Shown here piece after piece: positions 9,175 to 19,385 of a stretch of 64,000 nt of DNA. How positions within the stretch are numbered: the stretch's first letter is position 1; each line of letters begins with the position of its first letter. Made by a program: the position numbers and the translations under genes. The notes under the pieces are model-generated. The model did no database searches and was not told the DNA's origin. It worked only from the letters and a program-made list of their open reading frames with translations. This DNA comes from Tistrella mobilis KA081020-065 (lineage in GTDB: Bacteria > Pseudomonadota > Alphaproteobacteria > Tistrellales > Tistrellaceae): assembly GCF_000264455.2 (NCBI RefSeq), contig NC_017956.1:2091501-2155500 (forward strand), read 5' to 3'.

Positions 9175-9939
9175 TCAGCCGGCCCGGAAGAAGGCGATGG
9201 TCATCGCGACACCGATGGTGATGATCACCGCCTTCAGCCAGGGCCGCGGGATGCGGCGGCCCAGCCGCGCACCGGCCATCCCGCCTGCAACCGCCGCCAC
9301 CGCCATCACCAGAGCCGGCTGCCAGGCGACGACGCCGGCCGCGGCATAGGCCGCCACCGCAATCGTCGTCAGCACCACCGACATCAGGTTCTTGAGCGCA
9401 TTGGCGGCGTTGAGATCGGCAATGCCCATGACGGTGAACAGCGCCAGCAGCAGAATACCCACCCCGCCGTTGAAATAGCCGCCATAGACCGAGACCAGAA
9501 ACAGCCCGGCCACCATCTGTGCCGGGCCGCCGGCCCCCATGCGGGTGAGTGCGCGGGCGATGCGGTCGCCGGCGGCAAACAGCAGGGTGGCTGCCGCCAG
9601 AAGCCAGGGCACCAGCCCGCGGAACACATCGTCCGGCGTCACCACCAGCAGCCCGGCCCCCAGCAGGCCGCCCGCCAGTGCGGCGATCAGCAGTGGCCAG
9701 GGCCGGCGGCCGTGAAAGGCCGGGCCCATCTCGGCGCGATAGCCCCAGCAGCTGCCGACATAACCGGGCAGCAAGGCCACCGTGCCCGTGGCATTGGCCA
9801 TGACCGGTGGAACGCCGGCCTGGATCAGGGCCGGCAGGGTCAGAAAGCTGCCGCCGCCGGCCAGCGCGTTCAGCACGCCGGCGACAAAGGCTGCGCCGAT
9901 CAGCAGCGCCAGCCCGGGCAGATCATGGACGACAAACAT
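9175..9939 (-). CDS. TauE/SafE (TSUP) family membrane permease
   Basis: 254 aa, almost entirely hydrophobic, with about eight membrane helices. The N-terminal LNALAGGGSFLTLPALIQAGVPP is the diagnostic TSUP motif and a second, weaker copy lies in YFNGGVGILLLALFTVMG. Members export sulfite, sulfoacetate or other organic anions, or act as uncharacterised transporters. The neighbours give no sulfur context, so the substrate is unknown. It stands alone between the SMP-30 gene (10 bases, convergent) and the valS terminator. Confidence 0.88.
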   Translation of the reverse strand: MFVVHDLPGLALLIGAAFVAGVLNALAGGGSFLTLPALIQAGVPPVMANATGTVALLPGYVGSCWGYRAEMGPAFHGRRPWPLLIAALAGGLLGAGLLVVTPDDVFRGLVPWLLAAATLLFAAGDRIARALTRMGAGGPAQMVAGLFLVSVYGGYFNGGVGILLLALFTVMGIADLNAANALKNLMSVVLTTIAVAAYAAAGVVAWQPALVMAVAAVAGGMAGARLGRRIPRPWLKAVIITIGVAMTIAFFRAG

Positions 9940-9981
9940 CAGGCGGGGGTCCGAGACTTCAGGTCATCATATGTTTAACGC

Positions 9982-10020
9982 AAAACGGACGGCCGCATCC
10001 GGAAAGGATGCGGCCGTCCG
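9982..10020 (-). terminator. intrinsic terminator of valS
   Basis: A perfect 15-bp stem (9986-10000 with 10006-10020) around GGAAA is followed on the minus strand by TTTT. It lies 15 bases after the valS stop. Confidence 0.85.
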
Positions 10021-10035
10021 GTTGCGTTCGGCGAA

Positions 10036-12705
10036 TCAGTCCCTGCGCATCGCCTGGACGCGCGCCAGCGCCTTGGACAGAGCCTCACGATCGGCAACCG
10101 CCTGGGCACGCCGCTCGCGATTCTCCTCCACCACCTCTTCCGGCGCCTTGGCGACGAAGGCCGGGTTGTCGAGCCGCTTATCGATGCCGGCGATGTCGCG
10201 GTCGAGCTTGGTGATCTCGCCTTCCAGACGCTTGATCTCCACGGCGGCGTCGATGACGTCGGCGATCGGCAGCAGCACCACCTCGCCGTTCACGATCGTC
10301 TCGACCGTGCCCGCCACTTCGCCGTCGACGAACTCGATCCGCTCGGCCCGGGCCAGACGGGCCAGCGCATCGCCATGGGTCGCCGCACGGCTGCGGGTCG
10401 CCTCGGACGCGTCACGGAACAGCACCGGCACCTTGGCGGCCGGCGGCACGTTCAACTCCGAGCGCACGCTGCGCACGGCAGAGACCGCCTCGATCAGCCA
10501 GCCGATCTCGGCATCGGCCGCCGGATCGGCGAGCGTCGCGGGATCGAGCACCGGCCAGGCACCGGTAATCGCCTGCGCAGGCGCGCGGCTGCCGGGACGG
10601 GTTTCCCAGAGCTGCTCGGTCATGAACGGCATCATGGGATGGAGCAGCAGCAGGATCTGATCCAGCACCCAGGCGAGCGTCGCCCGGGTTTCGGCCAGAG
10701 CCGCGGTCTCGCCGCCCTGCAGGATCGGCTTCGCCAGCTCCAGATACCAGTCGCAGACGATATCCCAGGTGAAGCGATAGGCGGCCTGGGCCGCCTCGTT
10801 GAAGCGGAAGGCTTCCATCGCCTCGGTGACGGCCCGGGTCGCCCGGGCCGCCTCGCCCACGATCCAGCGGTTCAGCACATGGCTGACCGATGTCGGGTCG
10901 AAGCCCTCGACGCTCTCCGCGCCGTTCATCTCGGCGAAGCGTGCCGCATTCCAGAGCTTGGTCGAGAAGTTGCGATAACCCGCAACCCGCGCTTCGGCCA
11001 GCTTGACGTCGCGGCCCTGGGCCGCCAGCGCCAGCAGGGTGAAACGCACCGCATCCGCGCCGTATTTGTCGATCAGGTCGATGGGATCGATGACGTTCCC
11101 CTTCGACTTCGACATCTTCTGGCCCTTTTCGTCGCGGACCAGGGCGTGGATGTAGACGGTGCGGAACGGCACGTCGCCCATGAAGTGCAGGCCCATCATC
11201 ATCATCCGGGCGACCCAGAAGAAGATGATGTCGAAGCCGGTGACCAGCACGTCGCCCGGATAGTAACGGGCAAGTTCCGCGGTCTGTTCGGGCCAGCCGA
11301 GGGTGCCGAAAGGCCAGAGCGCCGAGCTGAACCAGGTGTCGAGCACATCGCTGTCCTGGGTGAGGTCGACGGTTTCGCCGTAATGGGCCGCCGCGGCGGC
11401 CTTGGCCTCGGTCTCGGTTTCCTCGACGAACACCGTACCGTCCGGCCCGTACCAGGCCGGCACGCGATGGCCCCACCAGATCTGGCGCGACACGCACCAG
11501 GGCTGGATGTTGCGCATCCATTCGAAATAGGTGTTTTCCCACTGCTTCGGCACGAAGACGGTCTTGCCGGTCTCCACCGCCTCGACCGCCGGGATGGCGA
11601 GCTTGGGCGCATCGACATACCACTGATCGGTCAACCAGGGTTCGATGACCACGCCCGAACGGTCGCCATAGGGAACGGTATGGGTGACCGGTTCGATCCC
11701 CTCCAGCAGCCCCGCCGCCTCCAGATCGGCGACGATCCGCTCGCGGGCCTTGAACCGGTCGAGACCGCGATAGGCGGCCGGGATCACCGGCTCGTCGACG
11801 ATGCGGGCATCGGCGTCGAGCACGTTGATCATGTCCAGACCGTGCCGGCGGCCGACCTCGAAGTCGTTGAAGTCGTGCGCCGGCGTGATCTTGACCGCGC
11901 CCGACCCCTTCTCGGGGTCGGAATAGGCATCCGCCACGATCGGGATCCGCCGGCCGGTCAGCGGCAGCAGGATTTCCTTGCCGACCAGGTCGGCATAGCG
12001 CTCGTCATCGGGATGCACCGCAACGGCGGTATCACCCAGCATGGTCTCGGGACGCGTCGTCGCCACCACGATATGGCGGCCCGAGCCGTCGGCCAGCGGA
12101 TAGCGCAGGTGCCAGTAATGGCCCTTCACTTCCTTCGGCTCGACCTCCAGATCCGAGATCGCGGTCTTGAGCTTCGGGTCCCAGTTGACCAACCGCTTGT
12201 CGCGGTAGATCAGCCCCTGCTTGTACAGGGTGACGAACACCTTGCGCACCGCAGCGGAGAAGGCCGGATCCATGGTGAAGCGTTCCCGCGGCCAGTCGGC
12301 CGAAGCCCCCAGCCTGGTCAGCTGATCGAGGATGCGGCCGCCCGACTGTTCCTTCCAGGTCCAGATCCGGTCGATCAGCCCGTCGCGGCCGACGTCGTTG
12401 CGGGTGATGCCCTGCTCGGCCAGCTGGCGCTCCACGACCATCTGGGTCGCGATGCCGGCATGGTCGGTACCGGGCTGCCACAGCGTGTCGCGCCCGGTCA
12501 TGCGCCGATAGCGGATCAGCGCATCCTGGATGGTAAAGGTCAGCGCGTGGCCGATATGCAGGCTGCCGGTGACGTTCGGCGGCGGCATCATGATCGTGTA
12601 CGGGTCCGCCCCCGAGCGCACATCCGCGCGGAAGGCTCCGCTCTTGCGCCAGCCTTCGTAAATCGGCGCCTCGGCCTCCTGAGGCCTGAAGGTCTTGTCC
12701 AGCAT
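10036..12705 (-). CDS. valS: valyl-tRNA synthetase
   Basis: 889 aa class I synthetase that charges tRNA-Val. The signature HIGH is at residues 50-53 ([12 protein letters not shown]) and KMSKS at 530-534. The CP1 editing domain includes [19 protein letters not shown], and the C-terminal antiparallel coiled coil is clear ([20 protein letters not shown] onwards). The open frame extends about 105 codons upstream, but [10 protein letters not shown] at 12705 matches the family start. It lies 169 bases after popZ on the same strand, a common alphaproteobacterial order, and ends at a strong terminator. Confidence 0.98.
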   Translation of the reverse strand: MLDKTFRPQEAEAPIYEGWRKSGAFRADVRSGADPYTIMMPPPNVTGSLHIGHALTFTIQDALIRYRRMTGRDTLWQPGTDHAGIATQMVVERQLAEQGITRNDVGRDGLIDRIWTWKEQSGGRILDQLTRLGASADWPRERFTMDPAFSAAVRKVFVTLYKQGLIYRDKRLVNWDPKLKTAISDLEVEPKEVKGHYWHLRYPLADGSGRHIVVATTRPETMLGDTAVAVHPDDERYADLVGKEILLPLTGRRIPIVADAYSDPEKGSGAVKITPAHDFNDFEVGRRHGLDMINVLDADARIVDEPVIPAAYRGLDRFKARERIVADLEAAGLLEGIEPVTHTVPYGDRSGVVIEPWLTDQWYVDAPKLAIPAVEAVETGKTVFVPKQWENTYFEWMRNIQPWCVSRQIWWGHRVPAWYGPDGTVFVEETETEAKAAAAAHYGETVDLTQDSDVLDTWFSSALWPFGTLGWPEQTAELARYYPGDVLVTGFDIIFFWVARMMMMGLHFMGDVPFRTVYIHALVRDEKGQKMSKSKGNVIDPIDLIDKYGADAVRFTLLALAAQGRDVKLAEARVAGYRNFSTKLWNAARFAEMNGAESVEGFDPTSVSHVLNRWIVGEAARATRAVTEAMEAFRFNEAAQAAYRFTWDIVCDWYLELAKPILQGGETAALAETRATLAWVLDQILLLLHPMMPFMTEQLWETRPGSRAPAQAITGAWPVLDPATLADPAADAEIGWLIEAVSAVRSVRSELNVPPAAKVPVLFRDASEATRSRAATHGDALARLARAERIEFVDGEVAGTVETIVNGEVVLLPIADVIDAAVEIKRLEGEITKLDRDIAGIDKRLDNPAFVAKAPEEVVEENRERRAQAVADREALSKALARVQAMRRD

Positions 12706-12836
12706 GCCGTTCCGTTCCGCTGTCTTCTGGGGCGGTCGGTCGGGCCCGAACAGGCTCACCGGCCGCCGATCTGTGCAGGGCCGGGCGCGGCGTCGGCCGG
12801 ATGATCCGGCCTTTCGTCCCCGTCCGGCGTGATCAG

Positions 12837-12858
12837 GGCGTGCCCGCGGGCACGCCCG
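12837..12858. repeat. inverted repeat between popZ and valS
   Basis: GGGCGTGCCCG-CGGGCACGCCC is a perfect 22-bp palindrome 16 bases after the popZ stop. It could form a hairpin that attenuates or processes the popZ-valS transcript; no T-run follows on either strand. A smaller one (GGCCGGA-TGA-TCCGGCC) is at 12795-12811. Confidence 0.45.
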
Positions 12859-12874
12859 CCGGACAGCCTGCGGT

Positions 12875-13609
12875 TCACGAACGCAGCGAGCGTTCCGCGA
12901 GCCGCTGGATTTCCTCACGTACCAGACGTTCCACCATCGGCGGCAGGTTCTGGTCCAGCCAGTCCTTGAGCAGGGGGCGCAGGATGTCGGCAACCAGCTC
13001 TTCCAGCGTCCGGCCGCCAAAGGCCGCCTGGGGCCGCCCCTCGGTCGGCCCGCCGCCGGTCAGGGCCTGGCCGAGCGTCGCGAAGGCCGCGACCGTCGCC
13101 GCACTTGCCGCCTGCGACATCAGCCCGTCGCCATCGGCTGTGGCAGGCCGCGGGGCCGGTGCCGGCTCCGGGCGGGGCGGCGGCGCAGGTTCGGGTTCCG
13201 GCTCGGGGTCCGGCTCCGGTTCCGAGGCGAAGTCGTCATCCTCGTCGTCCTGAAGCGCATCCCAGGGATCGGCCGCAGGTGCCTCGGGCCTGGCGGGCTC
13301 GTCGTCGAACAGATCGTCGTCGGCAGACGCCGCAAAGCTTGGGCCGGGGCCGAAATCGTCATCGTCGAAATCGTTGCCGCCGCGCGGATCGGGTTCGGGC
13401 TCCGGCGCCGGATCGTCGAAGGGATCGGGCTCGACCACATCGATCAGGTCGAGCACATCCTCACGATCGTCCCGCGGCGGCTGCGTACCACCGGCCGCAG
13501 CCGGTGCCGCGGCACCACCCTCTTCACCGTCCTCTTCGGCGATGATGCGCCGGATGGAGGCGAGAATTTCCTCCATCGACGGTTCCTGGTTTTGAGTCCT
13601 GTCGGTCAT
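12875..13609 (-). CDS. popZ: PopZ-family polar organizing protein (DUF2497)
   Basis: 244 aa. PopZ forms a polar matrix that anchors ParB/origin and recruits cell-cycle proteins in alphaproteobacteria. The N-terminal helix [20 protein letters not shown] (about residues 10-28) is the client-binding region, and the C-terminal [20 protein letters not shown] plus [19 protein letters not shown] is the oligomerisation region. The middle is a long acidic, proline-rich disordered linker with E-P and D-P alternations (about residues 120-165), longer than the Caulobacter linker. The gene sits between tolC and valS, as is common in the class. Identity rests on the two conserved ends; polar function here is inference. 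Confidence 0.9.
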   Translation of the reverse strand: MTDRTQNQEPSMEEILASIRRIIAEEDGEEGGAAAPAAAGGTQPPRDDREDVLDLIDVVEPDPFDDPAPEPEPDPRGGNDFDDDDFGPGPSFAASADDDLFDDEPARPEAPAADPWDALQDDEDDDFASEPEPDPEPEPEPAPPPRPEPAPAPRPATADGDGLMSQAASAATVAAFATLGQALTGGGPTEGRPQAAFGGRTLEELVADILRPLLKDWLDQNLPPMVERLVREEIQRLAERSLRS

Positions 13610-13688
13610 CGGCCCCTTGGGGCTCCTCGCGCGTGTCCGGTTGCCGCCACTCTAAGGCAGTCGGCCGATGAATGCCAGCAACGACGAA

Positions 13689-13713
13689 CCGGCCCCGCTG
13701 CGGGCGGGGCCGG
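13689..13713 (-). terminator. GC hairpin between tolC and popZ
   Basis: CCGGCCCCGC-TGCGG-GCGGGGCCGG forms a perfect 10-bp stem 43 bases after the tolC stop. The minus strand continues TTCGTCGTT, a poor T-tract, so it may be partial. Confidence 0.45.
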
Positions 13714-13756
13714 TCGGTCCGGCATCCGGGGTGGGTCGGAGAGGGCGCCCCTCCGG

Positions 13757-15103
13757 TCAGTCACCCGTCCCCCACCAGGCATCACGTACCTTGCGGTAGT
13801 TGTCCTGGGGGTCGTAGGTGGGTACGTCGGCGGAAATCGCCTGGATGTCGAGCGCGCCCAACGCCGCCGCCAGTTCGAAACCGGCGACGATGACATTGCG
13901 CTGCGCCCGAACCAGATTGACCCGGGCGATAAAGAGTTCCTGCTCGGCATCGAGCACGTCGAGCGTGGTGCGGGCGCCGACGGCAGCCTCTTCCCGCACG
14001 CCTTCCAGTGCGATCTCTGCCGCACGCACGGCGGCGTCCAGCGAGGCGATCGAGGCCTGGGCGGACCGCAGCTGCTCCCAGGCGGCGGTGGCACCCTCCA
14101 CGGCCTGACGCTCGGCGGTCATCAGCTCGCCGCGCCGCTGGGCCCGGGTTTCCTTGGCCTGACGGATGCCGGCGAACTCGCCGCCGCCCTGATAGAGCGG
14201 CACGGTGACCTGGGCGACGATCCGGCTGTCTTCCGTCCGGTCGAGCGCATAAGAGCTGTCGCGCTCGCGCTGATGGCTGCCGACCACCGAGACCTGAGGC
14301 ATGCGGGTCGCTTCGGCCGAATTCACCTGCTGCTCGGCGACATCGACGGTGTAGCGGGCGGCCCGCACCGAGGGGTTGTCGTCACGGGCGCGGCCGATGG
14401 CGTCGGCGCGAGTGACGGGCAGATCCGGAAAGGGACGCGGCGGCTCCAGCGTCTCGGGCGTGCGGCCGACGACGCGAAGATAGGTCGCCTCGGAACTCGC
14501 CAATGCGCCCTGGGCTGCGGTCAGATCGGCCCGGGCACTGGCCAGCCGGGCTTCAGCCTGGGCGACGTCGGTCCGGGTCACCTCGCCCACCTCGAACCGG
14601 TCGCGCGTCGCCTGCAGCTGACGCTCCAGCACGCGGACATTGTTCTCGTTGAGATTGACCACGGCACGGTCACGGAACACGTCGCCATAGGTCGACGCCG
14701 CCTCGCGCAGGACGTCCTGCTCGATCGCCCGCACCTGCTCGCGGGTGGCGAGCACCTGAGCCTCGGCCTGGCCCAGCTGTGCATCCACCCGTCCACCGGT
14801 CCAGACCGGCTGGGTGATCTGCAGGGTGACCGAGCGCGGATCGGTGCCGTATGTCTTGCTGTTCTGGACGGAGGTTCCGGCACGACCGGCACTCGCCTGG
14901 ATCTGCGCCTGCGGCCTGCGTCCCGCCAGAGCCGTGGGGATGTTCTCGTCGACGGCGCGCAGCTGGGCACGGATCGCATCGATGCGCGGATTGCCGGCAT
15001 AGGCCGAGACCAGCGCATCCTGAAGCGATTCAGCCGAAGCGACGAAGGGCGTCGCCAGCATGGTGCCGGCGGCGAGCACCGCCGCGAGTACCGATCGTCT
15101 CAC
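13757..15103 (-). CDS. tolC: TolC-family outer membrane efflux protein
   Basis: 448 aa. TolC homologues form the trimeric outer-membrane/periplasmic tunnel used by type I secretion and RND or MFS efflux pumps. A signal peptide is present (MRRSVLAAVLAAGTMLATPFVASA, about residues 1-24). The mature protein has the internal duplication of the family, with coiled-coil helices such as ERQLQATRDRFEVGEVTRTD and VEGATAAWEQLRSAQASIAS. Partner pump genes are not adjacent, so it is probably shared by several systems. It lies 97 bases after pcm on the same strand and upstream of popZ. Confidence 0.94.
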   Translation of the reverse strand: MRRSVLAAVLAAGTMLATPFVASAESLQDALVSAYAGNPRIDAIRAQLRAVDENIPTALAGRRPQAQIQASAGRAGTSVQNSKTYGTDPRSVTLQITQPVWTGGRVDAQLGQAEAQVLATREQVRAIEQDVLREAASTYGDVFRDRAVVNLNENNVRVLERQLQATRDRFEVGEVTRTDVAQAEARLASARADLTAAQGALASSEATYLRVVGRTPETLEPPRPFPDLPVTRADAIGRARDDNPSVRAARYTVDVAEQQVNSAEATRMPQVSVVGSHQRERDSSYALDRTEDSRIVAQVTVPLYQGGGEFAGIRQAKETRAQRRGELMTAERQAVEGATAAWEQLRSAQASIASLDAAVRAAEIALEGVREEAAVGARTTLDVLDAEQELFIARVNLVRAQRNVIVAGFELAAALGALDIQAISADVPTYDPQDNYRKVRDAWWGTGD

Positions 15104-15200
15104 CGTCCCGTCTCCCCATCCGTGGATGTCGACCGGGCCTCCCCGCCCGGCAGTCGCGCATTCCGGGTCCCGTCACCCGGGATGCGCGATGGTCCCGTCG

Positions 15201-15857
15201 TCAGAAAACGAAGCCGACCTTCTTGCGGAAGGCGGCGATGTGCGGCGTCGAGGCATCGAACAGGGTCCGGCGGGCGATCGCCCCGGCATAATTGGTGAAG
15301 ATCGTCGCGCGGCCGACGCGGCCGTCGTCGTTCATCACCGCGACCAGGCGGCCACCATCGGCCAGCTGATCCAGCAGGGCCTTGGGCTCCACCTCCAGGG
15401 CGCCTTCGACGACGATCACGTCGTAAGGCGCCTGGGCGGCATAGCCGTCGACCACCGGGCCCGACACCACGGCAGCATTGCTGACCCCCAGCTGATCGAG
15501 CAGTTCACTCGCCTGTTCGGCAAGTTCGGGCTGATCCTCCAGCGCCACCACCGCCGAGGCGAGGCGGGCGAGAACCGCGGTCGAATAGCCGGTGGCGCAG
15601 GCGACGTCGAGCACCGCCTCGTTCGACTTCACGTCGGCGGCCTGAAGCAGCCGCGCGAAGAGCATCGGCTCCATGAGGAAACGGCCATGGCCGACCGCCA
15701 CATCCTCATCGACATAGGCCACGGCCCGATGGCTCGCGGGGACGAAGCGCTCGCGCGGAACCGCGCCCATGGCTTCGATCACACGTTCGTCGGTGACCTT
15801 GTTGGTGAGGAGCTGGCTCAGCACCATGTTGCGGCGGGCATCGCTGTAGTCGTGCAT
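15201..15857 (-). CDS. pcm: protein-L-isoaspartate O-methyltransferase family protein
   Basis: 218 aa from the ATG at 15857 (MHDYSDARRNMV); an in-frame ATG at 15917 would add 20 residues not typical of the family. PCMT enzymes methylate isoaspartyl residues with SAM to start repair of damaged proteins. Visible are the N-terminal substrate region VPRERFVPASHRAVAYVDED, the modified SAM loop VLDVACATGYSTAVLARL (canonical is EIGTGSGY), and the acidic ALEDQPELAEQA. The altered loop is typical of the alphaproteobacterial tolC-linked subfamily, so true repair activity is less certain than for E. coli Pcm. Confidence 0.85.
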   Translation of the reverse strand: MHDYSDARRNMVLSQLLTNKVTDERVIEAMGAVPRERFVPASHRAVAYVDEDVAVGHGRFLMEPMLFARLLQAADVKSNEAVLDVACATGYSTAVLARLASAVVALEDQPELAEQASELLDQLGVSNAAVVSGPVVDGYAAQAPYDVIVVEGALEVEPKALLDQLADGGRLVAVMNDDGRVGRATIFTNYAGAIARRTLFDASTPHIAAFRKKVGFVF

Positions 15858-16055
15858 GCTATGGGCTCTCGGCTGCTTCCGGTCGGTCAGACGACGACGC
15901 GGCATCGGGTGACGCATCGCCGCAACTTATACCGGGGGCCGCAGGGGATGACAATCACGCCGTCCACCGCAGATGCAGACGGGCCGTGACGGGGGCCGCC
16001 CAAGCCGATAGACTGGGCGTCGCGACGGATCATCGGTGTGGCTGCGATTGCGGGG

Positions 16056-16084
16056 TTGACCGCACCTGCCGACCTCTCTATAAA
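16056..16084 (+). promoter_or_regulatory. sigma-70 promoter for tRNA-Cys
   Basis: TTGACC (16056-16061), a 17-base spacer and TATAAA (16079-16084) make a near-consensus promoter about 120 bases upstream of tRNA-Cys and pointing at it. The stretch 15858-16207 has no other gene that I can support. Confidence 0.72.
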
Positions 16085-16207
16085 CGCGATCCGTCACGGG
16101 ACGGTCATCGACGCAAGTCGGCGACACGGCTTGAAGACATCGCTGCCTGAATGATCATGGATCGACAGATCACGGATCGGAACGGCGGCCAGCAGTGAAG
16201 ACCCGGT

Positions 16208-16281
16208 GGCCGGGTAGCAAAGTGGTAATGCAGGGGACTGCAAATCCCCGATCGGCGGTTCGATCCCGCCCCCGGCCTCCA
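16208..16281 (+). tRNA. tRNA-Cys (GCA)
   Basis: 74 nt including an encoded CCA. The acceptor stem GGCCGGG pairs with CCCGGCC, the anticodon loop is CTGCAAA with anticodon GCA, and the T-arm reads GGCGG-TTCGATC-CCGCC. Confidence 0.96.
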
Positions 16282-16445
16282 GCTCTTCCATCCTGCCCCG
16301 GCAGGATGCCGGCATACCGGAGACTTCCGAGCAGGCTTTGGAAGCGACCGAAAATAAAGCTGGACAGGCCGGCAGAGCGATGATAAAAGCCCGGCCCACA
16401 GACGACACGGACGGGACGCCCCACCGAAGGCCCCGGACGCACTGA

Positions 16446-16521
<76 letters not shown>

Positions 16522-16530
16522 ATTGAAAAC

Positions 16531-16560
16531 GCCCTGCAGGTTCGCCTGCAGGGCTTTTTC
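16531..16560 (+). terminator. intrinsic terminator after tRNA-Asn
   Basis: GCCCTGCAGG-TTCG-CCTGCAGGGC followed by TTTTTC: a 10-bp stem closed by a stable TTCG loop, 10 bases after the tRNA. Confidence 0.95.
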
Positions 16561-16917
16561 TTGTCTCCGGCACACCGCTCAGCCTCTTGCGTTGACGAGG
16601 CCATGCCCGGGTCACCGGACGGATCACCCCACGGCACACGCGAAGATCTTCGCTCCTTCGGAACCTGATGCGGGAAGCGCGCAAATGGCGGTTTTCTGCG
16701 GGCTTTGCCAGGGTGCAAGCCAGTTCACAAAGCGGTACCGACGCGGTAGTCTGGCCCCCGCCGGCAACCCGTACAACGACCGGCGAGCCGCTTGGGGGAG
16801 CAGTATCGTGCGGCATGGGTTGCGACGGACATTCCAGGACACGGCCGTTCAGGCGCGGCCGGCCGACGCGGCTCCGGAAGACGGAGCGGCGCCACTGCAT
16901 ATCCCAAGGGAGGATCC
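16561..16917 (+). other. leader region without a supported gene
   Basis: This 357-base stretch between the tRNA terminator and the acyl-CoA synthetase start carries only short frames with no family resemblance. It must contain the synthetase promoter, but I see no convincing -35/-10 pair. Confidence 0.4.
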
Positions 16918-18552
16918 ATGCGCGGCCAGATGATGGACACGCAGCTTCTGATCGCACCGCTGATCAGGAACGCCGCCAGGTTTCACGGCGACGTGGAGAT
17001 CGTGTCACGGACCTGCGAAGGCCCCATCCACCGCTACACCTATGCGGATGCCTATAAGCGTGTGCAGCAGCTTGCCAATGCGCTCGCCTCGCGCTTCGGC
17101 ATCGCCATGGGCGACCGCGTCGGCACCCTGGCCTGGAACGGCTATCGCCATTTCGAGGCCTATTTTGCGGTCTCGGGCATGGGAGCGATCCTGCACACGA
17201 TCAACCCGCGCCTGTTCCTCGAGCAGATCGAGTACATCGTCAACCATGCCGAGGACCGGGTCATCCTGGTCGACCTGACCTTCGTCCCGATCATCGAGAA
17301 ACTGATCGGCAAGATCCCGACGGTCGAGGCCGTGGTCATCATGACCGACCGGGCCAACATGCCCGAGACCTCGATCCCCAACGCGATCTGCTACGAAGAG
17401 CTGATTGCGGATCAGTCCGACAGCTACGACTTCCCCAGCTTCGATGAAAACACCGCCTCGTCGCTGTGCTACACCTCGGGCACCACGGGCAACCCCAAGG
17501 GTGTGCTCTATTCGCATCGCTCGAACGTTCTGCACTCTTATGGCGTGTGCATGACCGACACGCTCGGCATCTCGGCAACCGATGCCGTGCTGCCGGTGGT
17601 GCCGATGTTCCATGTCAATGCCTGGGGCCTGCCCTATGCCTGCCCGATGGTCGGTGCGAAGCTGATCTTCCCCGGGCCGCGGCTGGACGGTCCCGGCCTG
17701 GCCGAACTGATCGAGATGGAGCGCCCGACGGTGCTGGCCGGCGTGCCGACCGTGTGGCTCGCCCTGCTCAACCATCTGGACGAGATCGGCCGGCGCATGG
17801 AAGGCGTGCGCATCGCCGTGGTCGGCGGGTCTGCCGCCCCTGAATCGATGATCCGCAAGTTCCAGGAGAAGCACGGTACCTTCCTGCTGCACGCTTGGGG
17901 CATGACCGAACTCAGCCCGATCGGCACCGCCTGCACCTTCAAGGCCAAGCACCTGTCGCTGGACCAGGAGGCCAAGTACAAGCTGCAGACCAAGATCGGC
18001 AAGCCGGCCTATGGCGTCGAAATGCGGATCACCGACGACGAGGGCAACGAGCTGCCCAATGACGGTGTCGCCTTCGGCCATCTGAAGGTCCGCGGTCCCT
18101 GGGTGCTGAAGTCCTATTTCCGTCGCGATGACGAGAACATCCTCGACGAGGACGGCTGGTTCGACACCGGCGACATCGCGACGGTCGATCAGGACGGCTA
18201 CGCCCAGATCGTCGACCGCGCCAAGGACGTCATCAAATCGGGCGGTGAGTGGATCAGCTCCATCGACCTCGAAAACGCGGCGGTCGGCCATCCCGACGTC
18301 AAGGAAGCGGCGGTCATCGGCGTTGCCCATCCGAAGTGGCAGGAACGTCCGCTGCTGCTGGTGATCCGGCGCGAAGGTGCGACGCTCGACAAGCAGGGCA
18401 TGCTCGACTACCTCGAGACCAAGGTCGTGAAGTGGTGGCTGCCCGACGATGTGATTTTCGTCGAGGAGCTGCCCCATACCGCCACCGGCAAGCTGCTGAA
18501 GCTGAAGCTGCGCGAAGCCTATGGCGACTGGCTGATGAAGCAGGCCGGCTGA
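16918..18552 (+). CDS. fatty acyl-CoA synthetase (FadD/DmdB-like AMP-forming ligase)
   Basis: 544 aa. Members activate a fatty or short sulfur-containing acid to its CoA thioester through an acyl-adenylate. The P-loop [11 protein letters not shown] starts at residue 185, [14 protein letters not shown] is the adenylate motif, and [16 protein letters not shown] plus the C-terminal [15 protein letters not shown] carry the hinge and catalytic lysine region. Medium/long-chain ligases and 3-methylmercaptopropionyl-CoA ligase (DmdB) belong to this clade and cannot be separated here. The start at 16918 has AAGGGAGG 4 bases upstream and replaces a longer open frame. Standing alone, it converges with the SCP2 gene, also lipid-related. 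Confidence 0.88.
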   Translation: MRGQMMDTQLLIAPLIRNAARFHGDVEIVSRTCEGPIHRYTYADAYKRVQQLANALASRFGIAMGDRVGTLAWNGYRHFEAYFAVSGMGAILHTINPRLFLEQIEYIVNHAEDRVILVDLTFVPIIEKLIGKIPTVEAVVIMTDRANMPETSIPNAICYEELIADQSDSYDFPSFDENTASSLCYTSGTTGNPKGVLYSHRSNVLHSYGVCMTDTLGISATDAVLPVVPMFHVNAWGLPYACPMVGAKLIFPGPRLDGPGLAELIEMERPTVLAGVPTVWLALLNHLDEIGRRMEGVRIAVVGGSAAPESMIRKFQEKHGTFLLHAWGMTELSPIGTACTFKAKHLSLDQEAKYKLQTKIGKPAYGVEMRITDDEGNELPNDGVAFGHLKVRGPWVLKSYFRRDDENILDEDGWFDTGDIATVDQDGYAQIVDRAKDVIKSGGEWISSIDLENAAVGHPDVKEAAVIGVAHPKWQERPLLLVIRREGATLDKQGMLDYLETKVVKWWLPDDVIFVEELPHTATGKLLKLKLREAYGDWLMKQAG

Positions 18553-18574
18553 TCCGGCAGCCTTTGGCGCATAC

Positions 18575-18616
18575 ATGAAAAGGGCGGAATCCAGACGGGT
18601 TTCGCCCTTTTCATTT
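18575..18616 (+). terminator. terminator after the acyl-CoA synthetase
   Basis: ATGAAAAGGGCG (18575-18586) pairs with CGCCCTTTTCAT (18603-18614), a 12-bp stem with a 16-base loop. The A/T-rich stem base gives partial T-tracts on both strands. Confidence 0.75.
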
Positions 18617-18645
18617 GAATCCACCGCTCATCAGGCGCGGTCACG

Positions 18646-18679
18646 AAAAAGGGGATGCAGCCACAAGGTCTGCATCCCC
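18646..18679 (-). terminator. intrinsic terminator of the SCP2 gene
   Basis: GGGGATGCAG (18651-18660) pairs with CTGCATCCCC (18670-18679); on the minus strand the stem is followed by TTTTT. Confidence 0.85.
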
Positions 18680-18784
18680 TCGCCTGCTTCCGGGGGGATC
18701 TGCCTGACACAACCAGTGTCGGCAGACGGAAGCATAGGATCACCGGCCGCGAGCGTCGGACGAGCCCCGCAGCCAGCCGTATCT

Positions 18785-19078
18785 TCAGAGAATGGACGAC
18801 AGCTTCATAGCAACCGTCATGTCGCCCTCGACCTTCAGCTTGCCGGTCATGAAGGCCATGGTTGCCGACAGATCGCCGGTCATCAGCCGGTCCAGGGTTT
18901 CAGACGAACAGCGGATGGTGCAGTCAGCGTCACGATCCGCGGCCGAGACCTCGGCCGGGGCCGACCGGCCGTCGATGAAGATCGTGCCGTCCTCCAGCTC
19001 GAACTTCACGGTCGACCCGAGTGCGCTGCCCTTGGCAGCCTTCTCCTGCATGCGCCGGACCAGATCGTCGATGCCCAT
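18785..19078 (-). CDS. SCP2 sterol-binding domain protein
   Basis: 97 aa, a single SCP2 domain. These small proteins have a hydrophobic tunnel for fatty acyl-CoA or other lipids and are thought to shuttle substrates in beta-oxidation. The conserved core is the C-terminal DLSATMAFMTGKLKVEGDMTVAMKL. GGGGAGG lies 6 bases before the ATG. The upstream 19120-19135 site resembles LiuR-type operators of acyl/branched-chain catabolism, which fits a lipid role. No signal peptide or membrane segment. Confidence 0.92.
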   Translation of the reverse strand: MGIDDLVRRMQEKAAKGSALGSTVKFELEDGTIFIDGRSAPAEVSAADRDADCTIRCSSETLDRLMTGDLSATMAFMTGKLKVEGDMTVAMKLSSIL

Positions 19079-19119
19079 GCTTCACCTCCCCATACAGGCC
19101 GGCTTGGACCGGTCCCTGA

Positions 19120-19135
19120 TTGACGTTAACGTAAA
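19120..19135. promoter_or_regulatory. LiuR-like operator candidate upstream of SCP2
   Basis: TTGACGTTAACGTAAA is a near-perfect 16-bp palindrome (one mismatched pair) of the CG-T/A-CG type recognised by MerR-family LiuR in proteobacteria. The flanking bases to 19157 add a further inverted ACGTTA...TAACGACGTCAA. It lies 42 bases before the SCP2 start. Regulator identity is inference. Confidence 0.5.
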
Positions 19136-19385
19136 CGTTAGGCTTAACGACGTCAAGAGCGCCTCGCTGCCAGAATGCCTGTCCGGCCGCCGCGGTTCCA
19201 GACGTATGACAATCATCTTCGGATCACGACACGCCACATAATTCAACCATGAGACCCCAAGAGAAAATACGTCGTTGCAAGTACCGCGGCATATCAGCTC
19301 GGTGTAAAATGAGGTCCTCGACAGGCGGCACGACCGGCGACGGGGAGCGGCACGCCATGGACGCCATCCAGGGACGACCCGTCAC

